From Nocardia camponoti (lineage in GTDB: Bacteria > Actinomycetota > Actinomycetes > Mycobacteriales > Mycobacteriaceae): a stretch of DNA of 64,000 bases. A program made the position numbers and the translations under genes. The DNA lies in contig NZ_BMMW01000002.1 of NCBI RefSeq assembly GCF_014646135.1, forward strand, positions 682,001-746,000, in the 5' to 3' direction. Within the stretch, counting starts at the first letter, position 1. Each line of letters begins with the position of its first letter. The notes under the pieces were generated by a model. It worked only from the letters and a program-made list of their open reading frames with translations. It had not been told where the DNA came from and ran no database searches. Shown here in pieces: positions 29,892-38,599 of this stretch.

Positions 29892-30974
29892 TCAGCCGCG
29901 CCACTTTCCGGTCAAAGCGAATTCGGTGAGGATTTCTGTTGGGCTGGCTAGGTCTAGGGCCTGGTCGGCGACCCAATTGTCGTCGAAGTACGTGCTCGCG
30001 TAGCGGTCGCCGCCGTCGCACAGCAACGTCACCACGCTGCCGCTCTCGCCAGCGTCGAGTAATTCGCCGATCAGCGAGAACGCGCCCCACAGGTTTGTCC
30101 CGGTCGAGCCGCCGACGCGGCGGCCCAGTTCGGCGCTCGCGTGCCGGGCGGTCGCGATCGACGCCGCGTCGGGCACCGCGATCATCCGATCAACGACCTG
30201 ACCGACGAATGATGGCTCGACACGAGGTCGACCGATGCCTTCGATCCGCGACGAAAGGCCCGTGGTGAACGTGGCGTCTGCGTTTTCAAAACCGCCGTAA
30301 AACGCGGAATTTTCCGGGTCGACAACGGCCAATTTCGTCGCGTGCCTGCGGTAGCGGATGTAGCGGCCGATCGTTGCGCTCGTTCCGCCCGTGCCCGCGC
30401 CGACGACAATCCACTGCGGGACCGGATGCGTTTCCAGTGCCATTTGCTCGAAAATCGACTCGGCGATGTTGTTGTTGCCGCGCCAGTCGGTCGCGCGTTC
30501 AGCGTGGGTGAACTGGTCCATGAAGTGCCCGCCCGACTCGGCGGCGATCCGCTTCGCGGCCCCGTAAAGGTCAGGTCCGTCGACGAAATGGCAACGGCCG
30601 CCTTGCGCTTCGATCAACGCCACTTTTTGCGGCGACGTACTCGCAGGCATCACGGCGACAAACTCAAGCCCAAGCAATTTCGCGAAATAGGCCTCGCTGA
30701 CGGCCGTCGACCCCGACGACGCCTCAACAACGGTCGTGCCCTCGGTCACCCAGCCGTTGCAGATCGCGTAGAGAAAAAGCGACCGCGCGAGCCGATGCTT
30801 CAGGCTGCCGGTGATGTGGGTTGATTCATCTTTGAGGTAAAGCTGCACCGGCCAATGAGCGGGAAGCGGGTAGCGCAACAGGTGGGTGTCGGCCGAGCGT
30901 TGGCTGTCGGCGTCGATGAGCCGAACCGCGTTGTCGACCCAGTCACGCGGGGCGCTGCGATCGCAGTGCTTCAC
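29892..30974 (-). CDS. cds1: PLP-dependent cysteine synthase-family protein, probable L-cysteine desulfhydrase Cds1
   Basis: 360-residue fold-type II PLP enzyme close to mycobacterial Cds1 (Rv3684), which releases H2S, ammonia and pyruvate from cysteine. The PLP Lys is K59 in [31 protein letters not shown] follows, and [18 protein letters not shown] binds the phosphate. It differs from true CysK in the N-terminal region [20 protein letters not shown]. The GTG start overlaps the stop of the upstream membrane gene in a GTGA, so the two are translationally coupled. Confidence 0.88.
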   Translation of the reverse strand: MKHCDRSAPRDWVDNAVRLIDADSQRSADTHLLRYPLPAHWPVQLYLKDESTHITGSLKHRLARSLFLYAICNGWVTEGTTVVEASSGSTAVSEAYFAKLLGLEFVAVMPASTSPQKVALIEAQGGRCHFVDGPDLYGAAKRIAAESGGHFMDQFTHAERATDWRGNNNIAESIFEQMALETHPVPQWIVVGAGTGGTSATIGRYIRYRRHATKLAVVDPENSAFYGGFENADATFTTGLSSRIEGIGRPRVEPSFVGQVVDRMIAVPDAASIATARHASAELGRRVGGSTGTNLWGAFSLIGELLDAGESGSVVTLLCDGGDRYASTYFDDNWVADQALDLASPTEILTEFALTGKWRG

Positions 30975-31294
30975 CCTTCGTCTTCTCCACCACGCAGTCG
31001 GGCGCGCAGTTGCGCCTTGTCCTGGCGACGTTTCGCGTCGACGACAGCGATGTCTGCGTTCACACGCGCGCGCAGTTTCTTAAACAACGTAAGCGAAAGT
31101 GGCATAGCGACAATGACCGCGAACAGAGCCGCTACGATGAGCGGCACGTCGACGTTCACCAGTTGAGCAACGCCGACGATGAGCGCGGCGATCACCACGA
31201 CCAGGCCGATACGGGCGAGCGTATAGATCCCCAGATTCAGGGCCAATCGCTTGCCGGCGCCTTCTTCACCTTGCTGACCAGTTGTTTCACTCAC
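30971..31294 (-). CDS. DUF4229 membrane protein
   Basis: 107-residue protein with a polar N-terminus, two adjacent membrane helices (about 20-40 and 48-70) and a positively charged, helical tail ([32 protein letters not shown]). This layout is DUF4229, function unknown. GTG start with TAGGCT six bases upstream and no Shine-Dalgarno sequence. Its stop overlaps the cds1 start by four bases, which couples it to the cysteine desulfhydrase; the tail would face the cytoplasm. Confidence 0.85.
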   Translation of the reverse strand: MSETTGQQGEEGAGKRLALNLGIYTLARIGLVVVIAALIVGVAQLVNVDVPLIVAALFAVIVAMPLSLTLFKKLRARVNADIAVVDAKRRQDKAQLRARLRGGEDEG

Positions 31295-31449
31295 TCTGTC
31301 AGCCTAACCCCCAACTCTTGCGAGCCCTGTTCGCGGCTTTTGTCCATTACCTCCCCTTTACCAACAGTAGGTGGTTCGACTACGTGGGGGTCCTAGTGCG
31401 ACGATGGCGCGGACTGATGAGGGAACTGTCGAGAACGGAGAGGTTAGCT

Positions 31450-31656
31450 ATGACTGCGATCACCGTCGGCTCGGACGCTCTGCTGACACCAGGCCAAGTA
31501 GCCGCCATGTTCCACGTAGACCCCAAGACCGTGACCCGCTGGGCTCATGCTGGTCGACTCGGGTCGCTGCGCACCCCGGGCGGGCATCGGCGTTTCCGCG
31601 AATCTGAAGTAATGCAATTGCTTGAATCGCTCACCACTGAGGCAGTCCCGCGCTGA
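31450..31656 (+). CDS. bldC: BldC-family DNA-binding regulator
   Basis: 68-residue MerR-like winged-helix protein. The segment LLTPGQVAAMFHVDPKTVTRWAHAGRLGSLRTPGGHRRFRESEV is nearly the same as Streptomyces BldC, which binds direct repeats cooperatively and delays development. No effector domain. The ATG at 31450 has GGAGAGG six bases upstream; the longer upstream frame is noncoding. Its targets here are unknown. Confidence 0.93.
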   Translation: MTAITVGSDALLTPGQVAAMFHVDPKTVTRWAHAGRLGSLRTPGGHRRFRESEVMQLLESLTTEAVPR

Positions 31657-31772
31657 CTCACCGCTGTCGAGCGCGGGCCCTCACCGGCTCGCGCTTGTCG
31701 CGAGTGTGTAGCGTGAGTTGCCGCACATACCCCGAATGTCGGGCGAAAAACGTGAATAGATAACGTATTCCG

Positions 31773-32420
31773 GTGATCGATGTGCAGCAGAGTTCCATCC
31801 CGACCACCTGGCGCGCGGCAGACGGCAGCGCCGTGACGTTCACCGAGGCTCGGTCAGCTTGGGTTACCGCGGCACACGATGTTCTCGCTGAAACAGCGAG
31901 TCAATTCAACAACTTCATTGTCAACACTGAGTTGGCTGAGCTGGTCCAGGAAGAATCCGGGATCCGCACCCAGGTGAAGTGGCAGCATTGGCTGCCCGTC
32001 GTACTCGATAAGGTCACCGAGTACTGCCACGCAAATAACGAACCGCCGCTGAGCGCGTTGTGTGTGCGCAAAAATCAGACCGTTGGCACCAGCTACCGCT
32101 ACATTCTCGAAGTCGCTGGTCTGCCCATCCCCAATGACTTGGAAATGCACGCCGCCGCCGCGCGTTGGCAGTGCTACCAGCATTTCGCAACCGATCTGCC
32201 CGCCGACGGTGGACTGCCCACCTTGCCGCCGAAGGTTGCCGCTATTCGTCAGTCGACGTCGGCGAACATGGCCGCGAACGAGGAAGCTGATGCGACGGTG
32301 AAGCGGGCCACTTCGCGTCGCGGCAGTGTCGCGACGCCCAAGCCGGAGCCGGTGCGCAAGCCGGTTTGCTTGAACTGTCACGTTGAGTTGCCCGCGAACA
32401 AGATCTGCTACTACTGCTGA
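31773..32420 (+). CDS. Hypothetical protein with C-terminal zinc-ribbon-like Cys pairs
   Basis: 215 residues, no family recognised. The N-terminal 150 residues look like a compact helical domain (WVTAAHDVLAETASQFNNF, WLPVVLDKVTEYCHANNEPPLSALCV, GTSYRYILEVAGLP). A basic Ser/Thr/Pro-rich linker follows, then CLNCHVELPANKICYYC at the very end, two CxxC pairs of a rubredoxin-like zinc ribbon. TAACGT lies six bases before the GTG with no Shine-Dalgarno sequence, so it is likely leaderless. Downstream of bldC on the same strand; a nucleic-acid-binding role is possible but unproven. Confidence 0.72.
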   Translation: MIDVQQSSIPTTWRAADGSAVTFTEARSAWVTAAHDVLAETASQFNNFIVNTELAELVQEESGIRTQVKWQHWLPVVLDKVTEYCHANNEPPLSALCVRKNQTVGTSYRYILEVAGLPIPNDLEMHAAAARWQCYQHFATDLPADGGLPTLPPKVAAIRQSTSANMAANEEADATVKRATSRRGSVATPKPEPVRKPVCLNCHVELPANKICYYC

Positions 32421-32501
32421 ATTCGCTTGTCGCGCTTGGGGATTGGCTCATGGCGATTCCATCTGTGCAGTGTTGGGTGCTGAACGGTTAACGTTGGCCG
32501 C

Positions 32502-33125
32502 GTGAGCGACCTCGATCATCTCGTCCTTGCCACCCCCGACTTCGAAACCACGTTGGCGACGATCACGCGCCAACTTGGCGTTGAACCCGTCGAGGGTGGT
32601 CGCCACGACGGTCGAGGCACCCGCAATTACCTGCTTGGCCTTGGTGGCGACGATGTGTACTTGGAAATCATCGGCCCCGACGAAACCCAGCCCGAGCCCG
32701 CTCGTCCGCGCCCGTTTGGCATCGATACCTTGACCGAGGCACACCTGGCAGGTTGGGTCGCCCGCACGTCCGATATCGAGGGCGCGTTGTCGCGCGCGGC
32801 CAAAATCGGCTTTCCGTCGGGCGAGGCAACCGACATGTCCCGCACCCGCCCGGACGGCGTGACGTTGAACTGGCGAATCGCCTTGCGCGACTTTAAGCAG
32901 CCGGTGGAAGTGGTCCCATTCTTGATCGATTGGGGCGCGTCCGAACACCCGGCAGCGGCACTCCCCCAGGCGAAACTGGTGTCATTCTCGGCGACGCACC
33001 CGGCCTTTCGCGCGGTGAACGCGGTATTGAAGACCTTCGACACGTCGATCGCACTGACCCCCGGCATCCGCCCGACCTTGATCGCGACGATCGAAGGCCC
33101 GGCGGGAACGCTGACACTGACTTAA
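32502..33125 (+). CDS. VOC/glyoxalase-like domain protein
   Basis: 207-residue vicinal-oxygen-chelate family protein of the Glyoxalase_3 type: LDHLVLATPDFETTLATITRQLGVEP at the N-terminus, GTRNYLLGLGGDDVYLEIIGPD with the metal-ligand Glu, and a longer second half. The N-terminal DHL His and YLEIIG Glu can chelate metal; substrate unknown. TAACGT seven bases before the GTG indicates a leaderless start. Its last four bases overlap the convergent DUF4189 gene. Confidence 0.88.
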   Translation: MSDLDHLVLATPDFETTLATITRQLGVEPVEGGRHDGRGTRNYLLGLGGDDVYLEIIGPDETQPEPARPRPFGIDTLTEAHLAGWVARTSDIEGALSRAAKIGFPSGEATDMSRTRPDGVTLNWRIALRDFKQPVEVVPFLIDWGASEHPAAALPQAKLVSFSATHPAFRAVNAVLKTFDTSIALTPGIRPTLIATIEGPAGTLTLT

Positions 33126-33550
33126 TCCTGCTCGGGATCACTCGGCGTGCAGATGGACTTCAGAATCTCGATCCGGTGTTCGTAACGGTGACCGATGAGT
33201 CCGATCAGCCGCTCGCGAGCGTCGGCTTCTGCTTCCTCGATAGTCGCGCCGGACCCGCCGTGACTGCGATATCCGACAACGGAGGCGACCGCACCGCACT
33301 CGTCCCTGAACGCGGCGACCTGCACACATTGGGGCACGCCCTCTTCCGCGCACTTCTCGTCGGCGCCCGCGCGCGCGGCTTCGAAACTCGGATAGTTGAT
33401 CGCCGTCACCACGCTGTCGCCACCGCGCTTAAACGCGTGCATGATCACGCCGTAGTAGTGCCCCTCCTCATCAGGCTCCGCCCCGGCAACCCCCGGCACG
33501 CCAAGAGAAACAGCCAGAACAGCGGCGAGGCCAGCCCCAAACTTGCGCAT
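33122..33550 (-). CDS. Secreted DUF4189 domain protein
   Basis: 142-residue exported protein: signal peptide RKFGAGLAAVLAVSLGVPGVAGA with a probable cleavage before EPDEEG, then a DUF4189-like domain with the YPSFEAARAGADEKC segment and four cysteines (KC, QC, EC, IC) that could form two disulfides. The ATG at 33550 has GGGAG five bases upstream; the nine codons above are not used. Function unknown; in relatives such proteins occur in several copies. Confidence 0.85.
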   Translation of the reverse strand: MRKFGAGLAAVLAVSLGVPGVAGAEPDEEGHYYGVIMHAFKRGGDSVVTAINYPSFEAARAGADEKCAEEGVPQCVQVAAFRDECGAVASVVGYRSHGGSGATIEEAEADARERLIGLIGHRYEHRIEILKSICTPSDPEQD

Positions 33551-33641
33551 CAAAACTCCCGATTCAAACGGCCCCATTTCGGACCGAACCGGAGATCATC
33601 GCAGAACGAAACCCATTGCGCGAGTTGAAAACTCAGTTGAG

Positions 33642-34598
33642 TTAGTTCAACCCCGCGTAGCTGTGCAAACCGCTGATCACCATGTTGATGATGAAAAGGT
33701 TGAACAGCATTGCTACGAAGCCCGCCACGTTGATCCATGCGGCCTTCGTGTCTCGCCAACCGGAGGTTGCGCGTGCATGCAAATAAGCCGCGTACAAAAC
33801 CCACGCGATGAAAGAGCAGGTTTCTTTCGGGTCCCAACCCCAAAAGCGGCCCCATGCTGCTTCGGCCCAAATCGCGCCGAGGATTACGCCGGCGCCGAAC
33901 AGGGGGAAGCCGATGATCGTGGTCTTGTATGCCAGCTGGTCAAGGGACTGCGCGTCAGGCAAACGCGATGCGATGGTGCCGAGGACGTTCTTCGACTCAC
34001 TGCCCGACTGCTCACGCATCCGGAACAGGTACAGCAAACTCGCGACGCCCGAAACCAGGAAAACACCACTGCCGACCGAAACGATCGTTACATGCACAGG
34101 CAACCAGTACGACTTCAATGCAGGGACAACTGGTGCCGCGTCAGCGTAAAGAATCGTGCCCGCGAGGAACATCAAAATCAGCACCGGGATCAGCAAGAAC
34201 ACCCACATGCCGCGGTAGCGCTGCTCACGCAGGAACGCGAGGCCGATCACGACAGCGGCGGCCGTCGCCATCGTCGTGAATTCGTACATGTTGCCGAATG
34301 GGAACCGGTGCGTCGCGAACCCGCGCAGCACGATGGCACCAACGTGCAGCGCCGCCCCAACAATCAGTACCGAGAACGCCATGTTGCCGAAGCGCTCAGC
34401 GAGCGGTCGCTTCTCAACGGGCGCGACTCGACCGGGACCGTCGCCAGCGCCAACGGCAACTAGCTCGCGCTCAAGAACTTTCTTGCCTCGCTCAGACGCG
34501 TACTGCACAAGCAGGAACACCGCCGCGAGCGCGTAAACGACAATCGCGGTCTTGAAGGCGAAGTCGCTGTAGCGGGCCAGCGTTTCGTCGATCGGCAT
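33642..34598 (-). CDS. ccsB: Cytochrome c biogenesis protein CcsB (heme handling, ResC type)
   Basis: 318-residue multi-spanning membrane protein of system II cytochrome c maturation. With ResB it exports heme and ligates it to apocytochromes outside the membrane. The tryptophan-rich WWD-type motif WGRFWGWDPKETCSFIAW is near residue 240; conserved histidines include HVTIVSVGSG and HARATSGW. ATG at 34598 directly abuts the resB stop, so it is co-translated. Last gene of the hemL-to-ccsB run. Confidence 0.95.
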   Translation of the reverse strand: MPIDETLARYSDFAFKTAIVVYALAAVFLLVQYASERGKKVLERELVAVGAGDGPGRVAPVEKRPLAERFGNMAFSVLIVGAALHVGAIVLRGFATHRFPFGNMYEFTTMATAAAVVIGLAFLREQRYRGMWVFLLIPVLILMFLAGTILYADAAPVVPALKSYWLPVHVTIVSVGSGVFLVSGVASLLYLFRMREQSGSESKNVLGTIASRLPDAQSLDQLAYKTTIIGFPLFGAGVILGAIWAEAAWGRFWGWDPKETCSFIAWVLYAAYLHARATSGWRDTKAAWINVAGFVAMLFNLFIINMVISGLHSYAGLN

Positions 34599-36224
34599 CT
34601 ACTTCTCCGTTTCAGCGCCGAGCAGGCGGGTGCGCAGCTTGTCGAATTCGCCGCCCCAGCCAGCTTGATCGCTTCTGGCCAGTCCACCCATTTCTACTAC
34701 GGTACGTCGTTGACCGTCGGACGCATCGGACGGGTAGGCCCGAATCCACACGCGTCGCCGCTTGACCAGCAACGACACAAGCAACCCGGCCATCATCGTC
34801 AACGCGCTCACCAGCACCCAACCCTGGGCTGGGTCATGCGAAACCTGAAGGTTGACGAACTCTTTCGCGCCGTCGAAAGTGACCTTCACGCCGCTCGGCA
34901 GCGTGGTCGACTGCCCTGGCGTGAGGTTGACGCGCGCTTCCTTCGTCAAGCGGCCTTGCTTAATCATTTCGCTGTCGAGGGCGAACAACGACTGCGGACG
35001 ACCGGTGTCAAGCCCGGTATCACCGCGATAGACGTCGATAGCGACCGCCGGATCGTCCATTCGCGGGAACGCCGACGTCAACAGGCTGCCGTGCATCAAC
35101 GCCGTCGGCGCGAACAGCCCTTCGATCGCGATCTGGTTCTTGCGCCGCTCTTCCTCGGTCGCGTACATGCCGCCGGGCGGGTCGATCCGCAACACACCGC
35201 TCGACAGGAACGTCCGCGCGTCGTCGGGCCGCCACTGCACGGTTTCGGTGCGGGTCGCCCCATTCGGGAACGTGACGGTGAACGTGGGCGCGAAGCCATG
35301 TCCTTGCAGGTAAACGCGGTCGCCAGCAACGCGAAGCGGGTGGTTGACCGCGACCTCGGTGTCGCGCCAGGTGTTGGTCGCGAGGTCGGCACCTGCCTGG
35401 TAGGAGATGTTCGACTTGAACATCTCGGCCTGCCCGTTGTCGAGGTAGTCGGCCTTGAAGTCCTTGACCTTCACACACAGCGGCGTCATGCCGGTGCCGT
35501 CGTTCACGTTGCCCGCGCGGAACGAGTCGTACGCGGCTGGCGACGTGCTACAGAACCCGGGCCCGTCGCCGGTGATCACGATGACGTTGCCCTCGTAACC
35601 AAACAACTTGCCAACCGCGATCGCGACGAGCAACCCAACCAGCGCGAGGTGGAAAACGAGGTTGCCGAGTTCGCGCAGGTAGCCCTTTTCGGCCGACAGC
35701 GTGACTTCCCCGTCGCGCTTGCCCGGCCGAACAACGACTCGCCACCCGCGCAACTGCCCACGCGCGCGCTCAACGACTTCGTCAGCCGACTCGTCAGTTG
35801 TCTCGCTCGCGTGATGCGGCAGTCGACCAAGGTTGCGCGGAGCAGCGACGGGCGGCGTGCGCAACGCTTTGAAGTGGTCGACGCAGCGCGGCAGGATGCA
35901 GCCGACGAGCGAGATGAAAAGCAGCACGTAAATCGCGGTGAACCAGAAACTGCTGAACACGTCGAACAGTTCGGCGCGGTCCATGATCGGACCAAGCGTC
36001 GGCCGGTCGGCGATGTACTGGTCGACCTTCTGCGAGTTCAAACTGCGCTGCGGCAACAACGCGCCGGGAATCGCCGCGAGCGCGAGCAGGAAAAGCAGCA
36101 CGAGCGCGGTGCGCATACTCGTGAGCCCGCGCCAGCCATTGCGAACAAACGCGACAGCGCGCCCGACCGGAGACTGCTTCGGGACAGGCGGCATCGCCAC
36201 TGGGGGTGTGAGTGTGTCAGTCAT
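34599..36224 (-). CDS. resB: Cytochrome c biogenesis protein ResB
   Basis: 541-residue partner of CcsB in system II. Three hydrophobic helices lie in the first 225 residues (TSMRTALVLLFLLALAAIPGALLPQ, FWFTAIYVLLFISLVGCILP, ELGNLVFHLALVGLLVAIAVG), a large extracytoplasmic domain follows, and a last helix is near residue 465. The His in FHLALVG is the conserved heme-associated residue of the family. Its ATG overlaps the ccdA stop by one base (TGATG). Conserved order with ccdA and ccsB. Confidence 0.95.
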   Translation of the reverse strand: MTDTLTPPVAMPPVPKQSPVGRAVAFVRNGWRGLTSMRTALVLLFLLALAAIPGALLPQRSLNSQKVDQYIADRPTLGPIMDRAELFDVFSSFWFTAIYVLLFISLVGCILPRCVDHFKALRTPPVAAPRNLGRLPHHASETTDESADEVVERARGQLRGWRVVVRPGKRDGEVTLSAEKGYLRELGNLVFHLALVGLLVAIAVGKLFGYEGNVIVITGDGPGFCSTSPAAYDSFRAGNVNDGTGMTPLCVKVKDFKADYLDNGQAEMFKSNISYQAGADLATNTWRDTEVAVNHPLRVAGDRVYLQGHGFAPTFTVTFPNGATRTETVQWRPDDARTFLSSGVLRIDPPGGMYATEEERRKNQIAIEGLFAPTALMHGSLLTSAFPRMDDPAVAIDVYRGDTGLDTGRPQSLFALDSEMIKQGRLTKEARVNLTPGQSTTLPSGVKVTFDGAKEFVNLQVSHDPAQGWVLVSALTMMAGLLVSLLVKRRRVWIRAYPSDASDGQRRTVVEMGGLARSDQAGWGGEFDKLRTRLLGAETEK

Positions 36225-37039
36225 CAGATTGGAAGAGTCACCTCGGAGACGAACCCGTCACGCACCCAGCCAACGAACTGGTCCCATGCCCCCGTGACCA
36301 GCGCGACGCCGACAGCGACGAGCAAAATTCCCCCGATAACTTGAATGGTTCGCGAATTGCGCCGCAGCCAACCGACACCACGCAACGCGCTGGCCGACCC
36401 GAACGCCAAAATCACGAACGGCAGGCCGAGCCCGAGGCAATACGCGACGATCAACGCGACACCACGCGCGGCGGTCGTGCCTTCGGTGCCAGCGGCGACG
36501 GCCATCACGCCCGACAACGTCGGCCCAAGGCACGGCGTCCAGCCAAGCGCGAAAACACCGCCGAGCAGCGGCGCGCCGACGATGCTGGTGAGCCTGCGCG
36601 GTTCCATTCGCGTGTCGCGTTGCAGCGCGGGAACGAGCCCGATGAAGGTCAACCCCATCAGGATCGTGACGACGCCACCGACGCGTTGCAGCACGTCACG
36701 GTTCACATTCAGCGTTTGAATCACGCCGAAAACCGTCGCGGTCGCGAGCACGAAAACAACGGTGAACCCAGCAACGAACAGCCCGGCAGCACCGGCGACG
36801 CGCAGTTTCGCACTACGTCGTTGCGCGGTGAGCGTGGCTGACTGGGCGGCCGTCGCGGGCGGCGCTTCGGCACCAACAAGCCCGGCGAGATAGGACAAAT
36901 AGCCGGGCACGAGCGGCACCACGCACGGCGAAGCGAACGACACGAGCCCTGCCAACAGGCAGGCGCCCAGAGCAAGCAACAACGGGCCCGATGCCGCCGT
37001 CTGTTGGAAACTATCCCCGACTGCGGCTAGCGGAATCAC
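36224..37039 (-). CDS. ccdA: Thiol-disulfide transporter CcdA
   Basis: 271-residue membrane protein of the DsbD/CcdA family that passes electrons from cytoplasmic thioredoxin to ResA. Six or more helices, with the redox cysteines in FASPCVVPLVPGYLSYLAG (helix 1) and GWTPCLGPTLSG (helix 4). GTG start at 37039 forms a GTGA overlap with a 77-residue upstream frame. Part of the cytochrome c maturation operon. Confidence 0.94.
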   Translation of the reverse strand: MIPLAAVGDSFQQTAASGPLLLALGACLLAGLVSFASPCVVPLVPGYLSYLAGLVGAEAPPATAAQSATLTAQRRSAKLRVAGAAGLFVAGFTVVFVLATATVFGVIQTLNVNRDVLQRVGGVVTILMGLTFIGLVPALQRDTRMEPRRLTSIVGAPLLGGVFALGWTPCLGPTLSGVMAVAAGTEGTTAARGVALIVAYCLGLGLPFVILAFGSASALRGVGWLRRNSRTIQVIGGILLVAVGVALVTGAWDQFVGWVRDGFVSEVTLPI

Positions 37040-37269
37040 TCGGTGGCGTCCCGCGAAGACTCGGCGTCGGTGTCGTCACCCGGTCGGGCGAGCGTGCGCT
37101 CAGTTTCGGCGTCGGCGGGGCCAAAATCGAAAAGGCCCTCTCCGGCGACACTGCGCGGGACGGTCGCGATGCCTGCCCATCGATCATCGACGGTCCAGCC
37201 TGCTCCCAGGCGACGGGCACCCTGACGAGGACGGCACGCGGTCAAGTTTCCTGGACGGCGACGGCTCAC
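37036..37269 (-). CDS. Putative 77-residue protein between resA and ccdA
   Basis: No family recognised. The frame starts with a GTG that overlaps the resA stop (GTGA) and ends with a stop that overlaps the ccdA GTG start (again GTGA). Such four-base joints at both ends are the pattern of the rest of this operon and are hard to get by chance. The product has a basic N-terminal third (RRRPGNLTACRPRQGARR), a middle WTVDDRWAGIATVP, and an acidic end (DDTDAESSRDATE). No signal peptide or helix long enough to span the membrane. It might be cytoplasmic, or a spacer that keeps ribosomes moving. Confidence 0.6.
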   Translation of the reverse strand: MSRRRPGNLTACRPRQGARRLGAGWTVDDRWAGIATVPRSVAGEGLFDFGPADAETERTLARPGDDTDAESSRDATE

Positions 37270-37901
37270 TGCTTCTCCTTGGCGAGTTGCTCGACCACGG
37301 GCTGCAAGTCTTCGGCCAATAGCGAGCGGAGGTAGACCGCGGCGACCCGGTGCTGACGATCCAGGATCAACGTGGTCGGAATGACACTGGTTGGGAAGTT
37401 TCCGCCGAGGGCGAGCAGAGTTCGCATCGACGGGTCGTAGATGGACGGATATTCGATCTTGTTGTCCACTACGAAATCCTGGGCTTTGTCGCGCTGTTGA
37501 TCACGCACATTGATGCCCAGGAACGCGACGCCTTGATCTTTCGTCGCCGCGTACACCTTTTCCAATGCGGGCGACTCGGCGCGGCACGGGCCACACCACT
37601 GTCCCCACAAGTTGATGACCACGACCTGACCGGGGAAATCGTCGACCGAAACGGTCTTTCCCTCATGCATCAGATCGGGCCCCGATAGCGTGCCGATCGT
37701 CCCGCGCGAAGCGGGCGGATCGTATCGAATTTCGGTTTTGCCACCCGGTGAAACGAACTGGAAGGTGCCGCCACCGGTGGCCACCGCGTCGGCACCGGCG
37801 CTACAACCAGCGGCAACAGCGACCACCGCGGTAGCAGACAACAGCGCACTCACCGCCCGCCGATAACGACGGGTGGAACGTGACGCGGTGAAGCCGATCA
37901 T
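37266..37901 (-). CDS. resA: Thioredoxin-like thiol-disulfide protein ResA/TlpA type
   Basis: 211-residue exported thioredoxin-fold protein that reduces apocytochrome c cysteines. The basic N-terminus plus hydrophobic stretch VSALLSATAVVAVAAGC forms a signal; the Cys in AAGCSAG may be a lipobox. The active site is WCGPCRAE near residue 108, with LWGQ before it and PTTLILD (cis-Pro loop) later. The ATG at 37901 overlaps the stop of the upstream phosphatase gene (ATGA); the long upstream frame is a shadow. Confidence 0.93.
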   Translation of the reverse strand: MIGFTASRSTRRYRRAVSALLSATAVVAVAAGCSAGADAVATGGGTFQFVSPGGKTEIRYDPPASRGTIGTLSGPDLMHEGKTVSVDDFPGQVVVINLWGQWCGPCRAESPALEKVYAATKDQGVAFLGINVRDQQRDKAQDFVVDNKIEYPSIYDPSMRTLLALGGNFPTSVIPTTLILDRQHRVAAVYLRSLLAEDLQPVVEQLAKEKQ

Positions 37902-38599
37902 GCGCCGTGGACCGCGGGGTCCGACGCGCCGGCCGGTTCGGAGTACACGATGTCTACCAGGGTATCCCCGTGGTAGACGAGTGAGGTAAGCGACGCGAGC
38001 GAGCACTGCCGACTGCGCGGATCGTGCCACAGTCGCTGGCCCGAAAGGAACCGTCGCAGCGTCCACACGGGCAGCTGGTGCGAAACCAAAACCACCTCGG
38101 TACCAGCACCATCGACGCGCGCCTTGTTCACTGCGGCGAGCATGCGGTGGGCGATCTGGAGGTAGGGCTCGCCCCACGACGGGGTGAACGGGTCGCGCAG
38201 CTTCCACCAGTGGCGCGGCTTGCGCAGCGCGCCGTCGCCGACGGAAACGCGCAGACCTTCGAAGGTGTTGCCCGCTTCGATGAGGTTCTCGTCGGTGCGA
38301 ATGGTGAGGTCGTGCGCGGCCGCGATGGGCGCCGCGGTTTCCTGCGCGCGCTGCAACGGCGACGCGATCACCATCGAAATGTCGTGGTCAGCGAGCGACC
38401 GCGCGACAGCGGCAGCTTGCGCGCGACCGGTGACCGAAAGGCTGAAACCGGGCAGGCGGCCATAGAGGATGCCGTTGGGGTTGTGCACCTCGCCGTGGCG
38501 CAGCACGTGGACGATGGTTTCCACGGTGGCCGGGTCGGTGTCGAGCGACGGGGGCGCCACGGCGGGCGCGGGATGTGCGTCGGGCTGGTCGGAGCTCAC
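37898..38599 (-). CDS. Histidine phosphatase family protein
   Basis: 233-residue protein of the phosphoglycerate-mutase-like branch: catalytic [20 protein letters not shown] near residue 33, [17 protein letters not shown], and [16 protein letters not shown] with the second active-site His. It resembles Rv0525, which also lies between hemL and the resA-like gene. Substrate unknown. GTG start overlaps the hemL stop by four bases. Its place in a heme/cytochrome operon is conserved but unexplained. Confidence 0.9.
   Translation of the reverse strand: MSSDQPDAHPAPAVAPPSLDTDPATVETIVHVLRHGEVHNPNGILYGRLPGFSLSVTGRAQAAAVARSLADHDISMVIASPLQRAQETAAPIAAAHDLTIRTDENLIEAGNTFEGLRVSVGDGALRKPRHWWKLRDPFTPSWGEPYLQIAHRMLAAVNKARVDGAGTEVVLVSHQLPVWTLRRFLSGQRLWHDPRSRQCSLASLTSLVYHGDTLVDIVYSEPAGASDPAVHGA

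Noticed and set aside
34665-36344. 559-residue frame antisense to resB
   Set aside because: His/Arg/Gln/Glu-rich shadow frame produced by GC-biased codons of resB; no ribosome site and no homology.
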